Made by a program: the position numbers and the translations under genes | Notes under the pieces: generated by a model | Databases searched by the model: none | Told to the model about the DNA's origin: nothing | The model's input: only the letters and a program-made list of their open reading frames with translations | Shown: positions 8,588 to 17,025 of the stretch, piece after piece | Numbering within the stretch: the first letter of the stretch is position 1 | How the letters are laid out: each line of letters starts with the position of its first letter | Assembly (NCBI RefSeq): GCF_900141875.1 | Contig: NZ_FQZE01000039.1 | Span: forward strand, 1 to 32,825 | Origin: Tangfeifania diversioriginum | GTDB taxonomy: Bacteria; Bacteroidota; Bacteroidia; Bacteroidales; Prolixibacteraceae | Length of the DNA stretch: 32,825 nt | Direction of reading: 5' to 3'

Positions 8588-9871
8588 ATGAAAAAAATAG
8601 TAGTTTTAATAGCATTTATCTTAATCACGCAAATTTCTTTTGGCCAGTTACGCGTTGAATTCGAACCCAATTACGATGAAAGCAAAGTGCCTGAATTTGA
8701 AGTTCCTGACCCATTGCGAATGTTCAACGGCAGAAAAATCAGAAACCAACGAAGATGGGAAAAGAAGGGGCGACCGGAGTTACTCGAATTTTTTACCCGG
8801 AATGTGTATGGCAGGGTTCCCGGAGAACTCGGAATTTCAACATGGGAAGTTGTGGAACAAAGCGATAATGCACTCGGAGGAAAGGCAAAGCGAAAGCAGG
8901 TGGATCTTGTTTTCAAAAAAAATGGCCGTTCGCTGCATTTTAATATCCTGATTTATCTGCCTAAAAATGTGGATAATGCCCCGGTTTTCCTGGGGTATAA
9001 TTTTTACGGAAATCATACCATTACCAACGATGTAAATGTTATCATTTCAGATGCCTGGGCGCGCAACAACCCTTCGTTTGGGATTATTAACAATCAGTTG
9101 ACCGAGCAATCGCGCGGCGTACGTGTGAACCGCTGGGCTGTAAATGAAATAATTGATGCAGGATTCGGGCTGGCCACCATTTATTATGGCGAAGTGGATC
9201 CTGATAAAGATGATTTCAGGGATGGTATTCACCCGTTTTTTTATGTGGATGCGCAACAGCGTCCTGCTGCCGATGAATGGGGTTCTGTTGCTGGCTGGGC
9301 GTGGGGACTGAGCCGGGCAATGGATTATTTTGAAGAAGATGCGGAGGTGAACGAAAATAAGGTGGTTGTTTTTGGCCATTCACGGCTTGGAAAAACTTCG
9401 TTATGGGCCGGTGTTACTGACGAGCGTTTTGCAGCAGTAATCTCAAACAACTCGGGTTGCGGGGGTGCTGCTTTGTCCAAGCGGCAATTTGGCGAAACAG
9501 TGGCACGCATCAATAACAGTTTCCCGCACTGGTTTTGTAAGAATTTCAGAAACTATAATAAAAATGAAGATGCACTTCCGGCCGATCAGCATGAACTGTT
9601 GGCTTTAATTGCGCCACGTCCGGTTTATGTGGCCAGTGCCGAAGAGGATCAATGGGCTGACCCCCGGGGCGAATTCCTTTCGGCCTTTTATGCCACTCCG
9701 GTTTATGATCTGTACGGCGAAAAAGGAATCCCGTCAAAAGAGATGCCTGCTGTAAACCAACCCATTCAGAATACAGTGGCTTACCACATTCGCACCGGCG
9801 GCCACGATGTTACCGGTTTCGATTGGGAACAATACATTAAATGGGCGACTGAACAATTGATGAATGAATAA
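8588..9871 (+). CDS. CE15-type glucuronoyl esterase-like alpha/beta hydrolase, exported
   Basis: 427 residues with a signal peptide (MKKIVVLIAFILITQISFGQ). The fold and motifs match bacterial CE15: APVFLGYNFYGNH, EWGSVAGWAWGLSRAMDY, the nucleophile elbow VFGHSRLGKTSLW (Ser265), NNSGCGGAALSKR, FPHWFC, and the late His in TGGHDVTGF (His406). The acid found in fungal enzymes within the (E)SG motif is Asn here; the loop SAEEDQWADP (350-359) can supply an acid instead, as in many bacterial members. Known members cleave the ester between lignin alcohols and 4-O-methyl-glucuronic acid of xylan. It is the first gene of a probable three-gene operon. Confidence 0.87.
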   Translation: MKKIVVLIAFILITQISFGQLRVEFEPNYDESKVPEFEVPDPLRMFNGRKIRNQRRWEKKGRPELLEFFTRNVYGRVPGELGISTWEVVEQSDNALGGKAKRKQVDLVFKKNGRSLHFNILIYLPKNVDNAPVFLGYNFYGNHTITNDVNVIISDAWARNNPSFGIINNQLTEQSRGVRVNRWAVNEIIDAGFGLATIYYGEVDPDKDDFRDGIHPFFYVDAQQRPAADEWGSVAGWAWGLSRAMDYFEEDAEVNENKVVVFGHSRLGKTSLWAGVTDERFAAVISNNSGCGGAALSKRQFGETVARINNSFPHWFCKNFRNYNKNEDALPADQHELLALIAPRPVYVASAEEDQWADPRGEFLSAFYATPVYDLYGEKGIPSKEMPAVNQPIQNTVAYHIRTGGHDVTGFDWEQYIKWATEQLMNE

Positions 9872-9916
9872 TTATTGAAAATTGGACATCAAAAAGTAAA
9901 ACCTAAAAAAATAATA

Positions 9917-10615
9917 ATGAAAACTACTATCTCTTTCTTTCTGATTCTTTTTATTGCAGCAGCCTGCACAAATTCCGAACCCGAAAGCATCAGTTTATTC
10001 AACGGCGAAAATCTTTCCGGATGGCATGTGGATGTTCCTGCAATGGACAATAACCCGGAGGCCATCAATCCGTTTATCGTTCGCGACGGAATGCTGGTGA
10101 GCCTGGGTACGCCGGGAGGGCATCTGATTACCGATTCGGTTTTTCAGGATTACCGTCTCGAAGTGGAATATCGGTTTGCCGGAGAACCCGGTAATTGCGG
10201 GGTTTTGGTTCATGCATCCACTCCACGCGCCCTTTATGATATGTTTCCAAAATCGATTGAAGTGCAAATGATGCATGAAAATGCGGGCGATTTTTGGTGT
10301 ATTGTGGAAGACATTACCGTGCCCGACATGGAAGAACGCCGCGGCCCCAAAGAGGAGTGGGGAATCACCGAGGGGAAAGCCCGCAGGATTTTAAATCTGA
10401 CCGATGGCTCCGAAAACCCGGTGGGCGAATGGAATAATATGGTTGTTGAATGCGTGGACGATGAAGTAAAAGTTTGGGTTAATGGCGATTTGGTTAATTA
10501 TGGGTATGACTGTACTGCTACTAAAGGGCAACTTGCTGTTCAGGCCGAAGGTTCCGAAGTGGAGTTCCGAAAACTGGAACTTACATCTATTGACAAAATC
10601 ACTTCCACCGAATAA
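9917..10615 (+). CDS. DUF1080 domain lipoprotein (3-keto-disaccharide hydrolase-like)
   Basis: 232 residues from the ATG at 9917. The frame is open upstream to 9875, but the later start gives a clean lipoprotein signal, MKTTISFFLILFIAAAC, with Cys17 as the lipidated residue. The mature part begins SISLFNGENLSGWHVD, the classic start of PF06439 (DUF1080), and continues with NCGVLVHAS, SIEVQMMHENAGDFW, WNNMVVECVDDEVKVWVNGD and VEFRKLEL. The family has a LamG-like beta-sandwich; some members act on 3-keto-glycosides, others may only bind sugar. It lies 45 bp after the CE15 gene and 17 bp before the next gene, so it is probably co-transcribed with both. Confidence 0.88.
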   Translation: MKTTISFFLILFIAAACTNSEPESISLFNGENLSGWHVDVPAMDNNPEAINPFIVRDGMLVSLGTPGGHLITDSVFQDYRLEVEYRFAGEPGNCGVLVHASTPRALYDMFPKSIEVQMMHENAGDFWCIVEDITVPDMEERRGPKEEWGITEGKARRILNLTDGSENPVGEWNNMVVECVDDEVKVWVNGDLVNYGYDCTATKGQLAVQAEGSEVEFRKLELTSIDKITSTE

Positions 10616-10632
10616 TTTAAAACAATCGAACC

Positions 10633-12462
10633 ATGAGAAACCTGGCCTTCCTTTACCTGTTTTTATTTCTTTCTATTGTATCAAAAGCCGAAGTGCCCTA
10701 TATTTTAATTGACGGGGAACACAAACAATGGCATAAAATTACGCTGGTTATTCCCGGTCCGCAGACTTCGGAGTATGCAAAAGAAAATCCGTTTCTGGAT
10801 TATAAACTGGAAGCCACATTCACTAACGGAAATAAAAGTTACACAGTCCCCGGGTTTTTTGCAGCCGATGGAAATGCCGCCGAAACTTCTGCAGATGGAG
10901 GGAATATATGGAAAGTTCGTTTCAGGCCTGATGAACCCGGCGAATGGAAATACAAAATTACGTTCAGAAAGGGGAAAGATATTGTGGTGAAGGAGGATGA
11001 TAACTATGGAGAACCGATCGATTTGCTCGATGGGCGCGAAGGATCTTTTAATGTTGAACCTTCGGATAAAACAGGAAAGGATTTTCGTGCAAATGGAAGA
11101 ATCATTAATGGCGGCAAAGGATATTTCAAATTTCAGGATTCCGAAGAAATCTGGATTAAAAACGGCGCCGATAGTCCGGAAAACTTTCTGGCCTATGCCG
11201 ATTTTGACCAGACTTCGCGTTTCAGCCTGAAAACCGAAGTTCGCGAAGGGGAAGCTGACCCCAAGAATGATTTGCACAAATATGAACCACACCTGGCTGA
11301 CTGGAACGAGGGTGATCCTACCTGGCAGAACGGAAAAGGGAAAAGTATTATAGGCGCATTGAATTACCTGAATACCGTCGGGGTGAATTCGGTTTATATG
11401 CTTACCATGAATATTTTGGGCGACGGAAAAGACGTATGGCCTTACGCCGATCATAACGAGCGTTACCGGTTTGATTGCAGCAAACTCGACCAGTGGGAAA
11501 TTATTTTCGACCATGCCCAGAAGTTGGGCATCATGCTGCATTTTGTATTGCAGGAAACCGAAAATGAAACCCTGCTCGACAATGGATTCACTGACGTGCA
11601 GCGGATGGTTTATTTGCGCGAACTGATTGCCCGCTGCGGCCACCATCTGGCTGTTACCTGGAATATGGGAGAGGAAAATGGACCTACTGACTGGTCGCCT
11701 ATTGGCCAAACCCACCAGCAAAAAGTGGATATGGGCAACTACCTGAAGAAAACAAATCCATACCCCAACATTGTTGTGGTGCACACCCATTCCAACGATT
11801 CGCATCAGGATGAATACCTGACTCCTTTCCTTGGGTTTGAAAATTTCGATGGTCCTTCCATGCAAATTGGTAACCCGGGCCGGGTGCATGAACGGATTGA
11901 AAAATGGGTGGATGAATCAGAACGAGCCGGTAAACGCTGGCTGGTGAATCTCGACGAAATTGGCCCGCATTGGCAGGGAGTTCTGCCCGATTCTTTCGAT
12001 GCAGCACACGATACTGTGCGAAAAGAGTGTTTGTGGGGAACGCTGCTTGCCGGCGGGGCAGGTGTGGAGTGGTACTTTGGGTATCGTTATCCGCATACTG
12101 ATTTAACATGCGAAGATTTCAGGAGCCGCCATAACTGGTGGAAACAATCAACTATCGCCACACAGTTTATGAGCCGGTTTCCTTTAGAGGCGATGAAAAA
12201 TGCCAATGAGCTGGTGAATATTCCGGAAGCTTATTGTATGGCCAGGCCCGGCGAAATTTATGTTGTTTATTTGCCATCGGAAAGCCCCGACTGCAGGCTT
12301 AAGCTGGATGCCGATAAAACATTTTCAGTAAAATGGTTCAACCCGCGAGAAGGAGGACAACTGATAAATGGAACTGTTTCAACGGTTCGGGGTACCGGGA
12401 ATGTTATCTTGGGAAAACCTCCTGTTGATTCAGAAAAAGATTGGGTTGCAGTTGTCAGGTAA
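10633..12462 (+). CDS. DUF5060-domain TIM-barrel glycosidase-like protein, exported
   Basis: 609 residues with a signal peptide (MRNLAFLYLFLFLSIVSKAE). An N-terminal DUF5060 beta-domain spans ~22-140 (WHKITLVIPGP, NPFLDYKLEATF, DEPGEWKYKITF). Then comes a putative (beta/alpha)8 domain with WIKNGADSPENFLAYADFD, GVNSVYMLTMNILGDGKDVW, VTWNMGEENGPTDW (Glu347/348) and WLVNLDEIGPHW (Glu442). The two Glu-bearing strand ends fit a clan-A retaining pair; this is inference. A small C-terminal beta-domain (IYVVYLPSESPDCRLKL) resembles the collagen-binding-like tails of DUF4038/GH140 relatives. The substrate is unknown. It is the last gene of the CE15 operon and convergent with the outer-membrane protein, 16 bp away. 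Confidence 0.8.
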   Translation: MRNLAFLYLFLFLSIVSKAEVPYILIDGEHKQWHKITLVIPGPQTSEYAKENPFLDYKLEATFTNGNKSYTVPGFFAADGNAAETSADGGNIWKVRFRPDEPGEWKYKITFRKGKDIVVKEDDNYGEPIDLLDGREGSFNVEPSDKTGKDFRANGRIINGGKGYFKFQDSEEIWIKNGADSPENFLAYADFDQTSRFSLKTEVREGEADPKNDLHKYEPHLADWNEGDPTWQNGKGKSIIGALNYLNTVGVNSVYMLTMNILGDGKDVWPYADHNERYRFDCSKLDQWEIIFDHAQKLGIMLHFVLQETENETLLDNGFTDVQRMVYLRELIARCGHHLAVTWNMGEENGPTDWSPIGQTHQQKVDMGNYLKKTNPYPNIVVVHTHSNDSHQDEYLTPFLGFENFDGPSMQIGNPGRVHERIEKWVDESERAGKRWLVNLDEIGPHWQGVLPDSFDAAHDTVRKECLWGTLLAGGAGVEWYFGYRYPHTDLTCEDFRSRHNWWKQSTIATQFMSRFPLEAMKNANELVNIPEAYCMARPGEIYVVYLPSESPDCRLKLDADKTFSVKWFNPREGGQLINGTVSTVRGTGNVILGKPPVDSEKDWVAVVR

Positions 12463-12478
12463 TACCTTTGGCATGTTT

Positions 12479-14344
12479 TTATTCGAAACTGAGGGCGCGG
12501 GGAGCCTCCGGCTGAAAGCTGTAAAAATTCTTTTTGTACTGCTCTTCAACAATAAAACCTGTAAAACTCATGTCGGAAGGAGGAAACGGATAAAATGCCA
12601 ACCGAAGCTGGAATGTTTTAAAAACCAGGTTTTCGTTGTGCAATCTCACCCCAAAACCAAGGCCACTGTAATAATTTTCGTTAAAAATGAGGTGTTTGTT
12701 GGAGCCGATTATGCCCACGTCAGCAAATCCGTAAAGTGCAATATTGAACTTGTAAAACTGCCGGCGCAAAAAAAGTACATACTCCAAATCCATGCTCAGC
12801 CGTTGTTTGCCCACAGCCTTTCTGCTTGAAAAACCCCGGATGTGACTGTTTCTTGACAATGAAAGGTTTTCAATTTCAAACCTCCTTAGCCCCAGTAGGT
12901 AATTGGCACGGACAAACAACCGGAACCGTTTGCGCCCGGCATTTACCTGCCTCGAAATAAAATTCACACTCCCCTGGATTTGCCCCTGTTCATAATCTTC
13001 ATTTTTAAAATACCCGCCAATTCCCCCGGCAAGATACAGGTATCCTTTTCGGTTCACCAGCAAATTCCCATTGGAAAGGTAGAGGTGCGCATAGTGCCGG
13101 TTGCCAAATTCATTGGCATCGAAACCATATACAATCTCATTTTTAAAACCCTCGGGAATGTCTTCAGTAACGCCATAGCTGTACACCAACTGGTCCTGAA
13201 TAAATCGCCGTTGGGTAAATGTTATGCCGGCAAGATAAAATGTGTTGTTGGAAAAATACTGGTTGTTTTCGGGGGCTGGAATGGGACGCTGGAAGTAGGT
13301 CCGGTTGTAAAATGCCGCCGATAAAACCACTTGCGAATTTTGGTAATCATCGGGTTTTATCTGAAAGCTTCGTCCTATCCATGCACTCTTGAAAGACAAA
13401 TCCATAGGAATAGCGGTTTTGATGGGATCGTCATCAAAAATCCTGTTGGTTCTGTACATTCGCAAAGCAGAACCTCCATATCCCCATTTAATTGAGGGGG
13501 TTATAAAAGGTTTATCGATAATAAATGAAAAACCTTCCCGCTTGTATGTGTTCATGTAACCTGCCGAAATATCGATGAATTTCCCGCGGATGTTATTTAT
13601 TTTGTAAAAGGTTTCAAGCCCGGTATAGGGCTCACGGTTTAAATTACCAACAAAGCTGAATGAAATTTCGTGGCCGACACCAAAAATATTTTGATTGTAG
13701 ATTTCGAGGGCAGCGGCTTCACCTCCGTCAACCCCGCCGGAAACTCCCAGGGAAAACCTGTCTTTTGTTAGAACATGCACGCTCACCAGTCCTGTGTAAA
13801 TGCTGTCTTGTTCGATTAATAGTTTAATATCCTGAATGTAGGGCAGTGACCGAATTATACGCTCATTTTCATATATGAGATCCGGATCCAGGAAATCGCC
13901 AATTTCAAAGAGCAACAGTTTTTCTATAGTGTTTAAATTTGATTTAGAATGCAAAGAATTGGCGGTTTTTTCAATAAAGCTTTTAGCTGTACGGGTGGTA
14001 TCTTCAAAAGTAGGCCCAAAAACTTCAAGAGGGGTAATGGTAATATCGGAAATTAATTTCCCTTCAAACTGACTGTAATATTCAAGCGCAAGAGCTTCTT
14101 TATCTACATAAGGGCGGGGTGGCGAAACTAAAAAATCATAAATCAGGCTGATTAGTTTACTTTGTTTGGCCTTGTATTCTAGACTGTCGTAAAATTGTTC
14201 GTATTTCTTCTCTCTGTCAGGTAAAACGGGGATTGTATCATTTTGGGCTGGCTGTGCTTTCCCCCGAAATGAAATAAGTAACAAGAACAAAATAATATAG
14301 TTTGTAGTGTTGTTTATGAGTTGTTTGCTCATTTTCATTCTCAT
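12479..14344 (-). CDS. Omp85/BamA-like outer-membrane beta-barrel protein
   Basis: Up to 621 residues. Three Met codons (1, 3, 5) are possible starts; the purine-rich gcgagggg abuts the first and is better spaced for the third or fifth codon. A signal sequence follows (YIILFLLLISFRGKAQ). Residues ~90-210 resemble POTRA-like repeats (KLISDITITPLEVFG, ENERIIRSLPYIQDIKLLIE, TGLVSVHVLTKDRF). The remainder consists of alternating beta strands of a 16-stranded-type barrel, with an HIRGFSSRKAVGKQRL segment like the conserved RGF-type motif of Omp85 barrels. Its role may be outer-membrane assembly or secretion; the cargo is unknown. It is divergent from the TonB-like gene across ~210 bp. Confidence 0.7.
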   Translation of the reverse strand: MRMKMSKQLINNTTNYIILFLLLISFRGKAQPAQNDTIPVLPDREKKYEQFYDSLEYKAKQSKLISLIYDFLVSPPRPYVDKEALALEYYSQFEGKLISDITITPLEVFGPTFEDTTRTAKSFIEKTANSLHSKSNLNTIEKLLLFEIGDFLDPDLIYENERIIRSLPYIQDIKLLIEQDSIYTGLVSVHVLTKDRFSLGVSGGVDGGEAAALEIYNQNIFGVGHEISFSFVGNLNREPYTGLETFYKINNIRGKFIDISAGYMNTYKREGFSFIIDKPFITPSIKWGYGGSALRMYRTNRIFDDDPIKTAIPMDLSFKSAWIGRSFQIKPDDYQNSQVVLSAAFYNRTYFQRPIPAPENNQYFSNNTFYLAGITFTQRRFIQDQLVYSYGVTEDIPEGFKNEIVYGFDANEFGNRHYAHLYLSNGNLLVNRKGYLYLAGGIGGYFKNEDYEQGQIQGSVNFISRQVNAGRKRFRLFVRANYLLGLRRFEIENLSLSRNSHIRGFSSRKAVGKQRLSMDLEYVLFLRRQFYKFNIALYGFADVGIIGSNKHLIFNENYYSGLGFGVRLHNENLVFKTFQLRLAFYPFPPSDMSFTGFIVEEQYKKNFYSFQPEAPRALSFE

Positions 14345-14553
14345 CCCCTCGCTTTGCTATCGTGTTTAAATTACTCGCAGTATTTAATTTAGAAAAATAA
14401 TGAATTTATAGATCATTGCCTGAAATACAAGGTGTTAAAATTAGTTAAAGTGCCTTGTGTTGTGTTACTGTCTCTTTAAGAACATATTAGAGTTTATTTT
14501 CCTTTCGTTTTATTTGACGGGAAAAATACTACTTAATTTTATAATTTTGCCGT

Positions 14554-15297
14554 GTGAAGAAACTTCGTGAGATATATAAAAGAAATATATACGGGGTGAT
14601 GGGCACTCTTATATTTCATATTCTGTTATTTTCTGCTTTCCTGCTGGCCGAAGTGGAAATGAAGGGAACTGTTCAGGAAGAAGAACTGTTGATTGAATTC
14701 CCCGAAGAACTCATCAGTGAACCTGAGGTTTTGGAGGAGGAAGAGTTGCCCGACCAGGGTGAACCGATGCCCAATGATCCTTCATCTCAGCTTTCAGAAA
14801 CCCAAAGCAACAGGACCAATATTGCGTCGAAACAAATATTGGAAAGCGAAGATTTTTTTGATGATGAATATACCAATGAAGTGGAAGCCGCTCGTCAGCT
14901 CTCGCAAAATGTGAGAAATCAGTTGTCAAAAGAAACAGTTAAACTTGAAGATATTGAGATGCCGGTTGAAACTACTGAGGGGATGGAACGCGATTCGATA
15001 AAAAATGTAATATATACCGGCGAAAGTAATATTACGTACTATCTTGAAGACAGGTATCACCTGAGTTTGCCTATACCTGTTTACCTGGCCCAGGGTGGAG
15101 GAAAGGTGGTAGTTGATATTGTGGTTGACCGCCAGGGCAGGGTAGTGGAGGCTGAACCGCAAAAGAATTCTTCCGTACGCGACGAACAAATTTTTTTATA
15201 TGCAAAAGCTGCTGCATCGCGCACTATTTTTAATGCCGACCCACAAGCGCCTGAACTACAGCGGGGGACTATTCATTATTTGTTTATTGCCCAGTAA
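14554..15297 (+). CDS. TonB-like energy transducer / periplasmic-spanning protein
   Basis: 247 residues from a GTG at 14554; no in-frame ATG gives the basic start KKLREIYKRN. One membrane helix (YGVMGTLIFHILLFSAFLLAEV, residues ~13-34) is followed by an acidic, Glu/Pro-rich linker (~40-75) and a C-terminal TonB-type domain (LSLPIPVYLAQGGGKVVVDIVVDRQGRVVEAEPQ), including the G-x-V-x-V-x-x-V-x-x-x-G-x-V pattern. It probably sits in the inner membrane with its C-terminus in the periplasm. A TAATTTTG box at 14542-14549 is close enough to the GTG that the mRNA could be almost leaderless. No receptor gene is adjacent. Confidence 0.75.
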   Translation: MKKLREIYKRNIYGVMGTLIFHILLFSAFLLAEVEMKGTVQEEELLIEFPEELISEPEVLEEEELPDQGEPMPNDPSSQLSETQSNRTNIASKQILESEDFFDDEYTNEVEAARQLSQNVRNQLSKETVKLEDIEMPVETTEGMERDSIKNVIYTGESNITYYLEDRYHLSLPIPVYLAQGGGKVVVDIVVDRQGRVVEAEPQKNSSVRDEQIFLYAKAAASRTIFNADPQAPELQRGTIHYLFIAQ

Positions 15298-15346
15298 AAA
15301 TTGTGTTAATTAAATATTATCGTTAACATGATTTAACAGTTTTGGG

Positions 15347-15377
15347 TTTGGAGAATCCTTCATAGCTGCTATATTTG
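15347..15377 (+). promoter_or_regulatory. Consensus Bacteroidota promoter of the small RNA
   Basis: TTTG (15347-15350), exactly 19 nt, then TATATTTG (15370-15377): a perfect match to TTTG-N19-21-TAnnTTTG. It lies 50 bp after the TonB-like stop and faces an intrinsic terminator only ~57 bp further on. Confidence 0.75.
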
Positions 15378-15382
15378 TGGTA

Positions 15383-15468
15383 CGTTTATTTTCATAAGTT
15401 TAGGTTTAGTTAGGTTAGTTAGTTTAATGAGAAAAGGATGGGTTGTTGAACCCATCCTTCTTGTTTTT
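15383..15468 (+). ncRNA. Candidate small RNA, about 86 nt
   Basis: The predicted transcript starts ~6 nt after a consensus TATATTTG box and ends in a perfect 11-bp hairpin with a U-rich tail. The 5' part is AU-rich with repeated TTAG units (ttaggtttagttaggttag, near 15400-15418) and no stable fold of its own, leaving it free to pair with targets. A short frame from the ATG at 15428 runs through the terminator and looks accidental. No named family is assigned. Promoter and terminator in this spacing are the evidence; the exact 5' end is inferred. Confidence 0.6.
15434..15468 (+). terminator. Intrinsic terminator of the small RNA
   Basis: aaggatgggtt (15434-15444) pairs perfectly with aacccatcctt (15449-15459) around the loop gttg, followed by cttgttttt. 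It would also end read-through from the TonB-like gene. Confidence 0.9.
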
Positions 15469-15781
15469 ATACCCCCCAGGTAATTCAATCTTCCAAAAAT
15501 TTCATTTTTTATCAGGTTATAATTTTTACAGATACTTCTGCAGAATCATTTAATGCAAAACTAAAAGCTTTCAGAACAACTTTGAGGGGAGTAGTAGATA
15601 TTAAATTTTTCCTTTTCAGGGTAGCAAAAATTTATGCGTAAAGATTTAAGTCCACCGGATTTTCAAAGTGAGCCTCATTTAGTGATTAGTGATACAGAAG
15701 GAGGGCTCAGTTTAACTTTTTGTGGAGCGAACTGTTTTAGATTCTAAATTCATTATGTTGCTTTTGCCTTATCAGGCGGAT

Positions 15782-16045
15782 TTTACTTTTTGGCTTGACC
15801 CAAAAAGTAAACCCACGTAGTGATGCCTATGGCAAAAAAGTCAAGGCTGTGCCCGCTTCACTCAAAAATCTACGCATTGTCTGCTAAAATTTCTAAACTC
15901 GTCGTGCCTCCTCAAACAGCCGAAATTTTTTAACGCATTCAATACTTGATTTTTGGCTCACCGGCCGAGGCCAGGTTTAGGTACTACGGACAATTCATCC
16001 CTGCGGACGGCCTTTTTTAACCAAGCCTGGAATCAAAATAAAATA
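15782..16045. repeat. Palindrome-headed non-coding repeat-like region
   Basis: It begins with a perfect 12-bp inverted repeat, tttactttttgg (15782-15793) and ccaaaaagtaaa (15800-15811), loop cttgac. Stop-rich sequence follows (aaaaaagtcaaggctg; ccgaaattttttaacgcatt). This resembles interspersed intergenic repeats I associate with Bacteroidota genomes, but the copy number cannot be judged from one window. The preceding stretch, 15470-15780, is AT-rich and I see nothing in it. Confidence 0.35.
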
Positions 16046-16322
16046 TTAGTGAGAGCGGGAAGTTCTCCCGAGCACTCGGGAAGGAAATCACCCGTCCGAA
16101 CTTATATTTTATAAAGATGGAAGGTGAAGGTTAAAAAGAGCCTTGAATTTTCTGCTTCGTCTTTTATTCAAGAAAAAGATGAAGGTCTCCGGCAGGAAAA
16201 AAATATTAATTAAAATGGAAAACACTTTAATGATGGGAAAACTTGAATCTCTTATTTGAAAATCAACTCTACTTCTCCACAATTTCTTAAAGTGATCCGA
16301 AGGAGCCCCCCTTAAAAGCACA

Positions 16323-16870
16323 AATGGGAGCTAATCTGTTACGAATAGCTCCCATTCACTGGGTCCACCTAAGTTTTCCCGAGCGCCAGGCTACGGTTAT
16401 TATGGCCGGCTCTGTTCATCGTTTTACCGTTGAATCAGGCCCTGTACTCTTGGGTTTAGCTTTCTACGGCGTAAACCTTTGAGTAGTCCGTTCGGCTTTC
16501 CGGATTGCCTTCCCGGACGAAGTGTCTTTCAGTGGTTCCGGTAATTTCCCGAAGGTCATTTCCGGTTTCAATCAACAATCAGGTTTTTGCCTTTCATGTT
16601 GTGCAGTCTGGGCATTTCAAAAAACCGAAGTTTTTTGTTGCCTTCCTTTCGGTTGGCTGCCTCCTGCCTGAAGACTCAATCTTGAAAGAACGTCTGGAAC
16701 TCTTCCAGTTGATTGAATGAACCCGGTTTCCAGACTGCCGGTTCAAACTTCGGCTCTTTCAATGTGCCTTCCCGAAGGTCGGATTGAAATGGTTCCTGTT
16801 TCAACTAAGAAACGTTCGCCGTTTCCACATTTCCGGAGCTGCCTTTTATCGCTCACCTGGTAATATCAAA
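16323..16870 (-). ncRNA. Candidate large structured RNA (unknown class)
   Basis: About 550 bp without a credible reading frame and richer in G+C than its surroundings. Read on the minus strand it contains CAAAAAAC-UUCG-GUUUUUUG (16618-16637, 8 bp closed by c(UUCG)g), CC-GAAA-GG (16645-16652), CTGGAA-GAG-TTCCAG (16694-16708) enclosed by an outer TCAATC/GATTGA pair (16676-16681, 16711-16716), and GAACCGG/CCGGGTTC (16719-16744). It ends at a 10-bp hairpin (16323-16332 with 16347-16356) followed by a T-rich stretch. Stable tetraloops on one strand suggest RNA function. A group II intron fragment (domains I-III without reverse transcriptase) is possible; no domain V was found. The boundaries are approximate. 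Confidence 0.35.
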
Positions 16871-17025
16871 TGTAGATTAAAAAGCAATGCGAGTCAATAT
16901 TTTGTGCCTGTTTTGTATTCACTGAGTGTTAACCATCGTTATTAACAATTGTTGATAACCTGCAAACTCCCCGATAGTAAAGAAATTTCACTCAATTGTA
17001 TTAGATTGAATGGGAAAATGATTCA

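Noticed and set aside
10705-11889. Long minus-strand frame of 394 codons
   Set aside because: It lies wholly within the DUF5060 gene in antisense; the plus frame has a signal peptide and coherent domains.
15428-15484. Leader-peptide-like frame overlapping the sRNA terminator
   Set aside because: It runs through the terminator stem and has no ribosome-binding site or downstream amino-acid operon to attenuate.
16109-16321. 70-codon minus-strand frame
   Set aside because: No recognisable domain, composition dominated by Phe/Lys/Arg, and no regulatory signals.
16323-16356. Group II intron domain V
   Set aside because: The hairpin is 10 bp with a 14-nt loop; domain V needs a ~34-nt stem with a 2-nt bulge and a GNRA loop, which is absent.
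16505-16720. 71-codon plus-strand frame in the structured region
   Set aside because: It crosses several hairpins, has no family resemblance, and the opposite strand carries RNA-like tetraloops.
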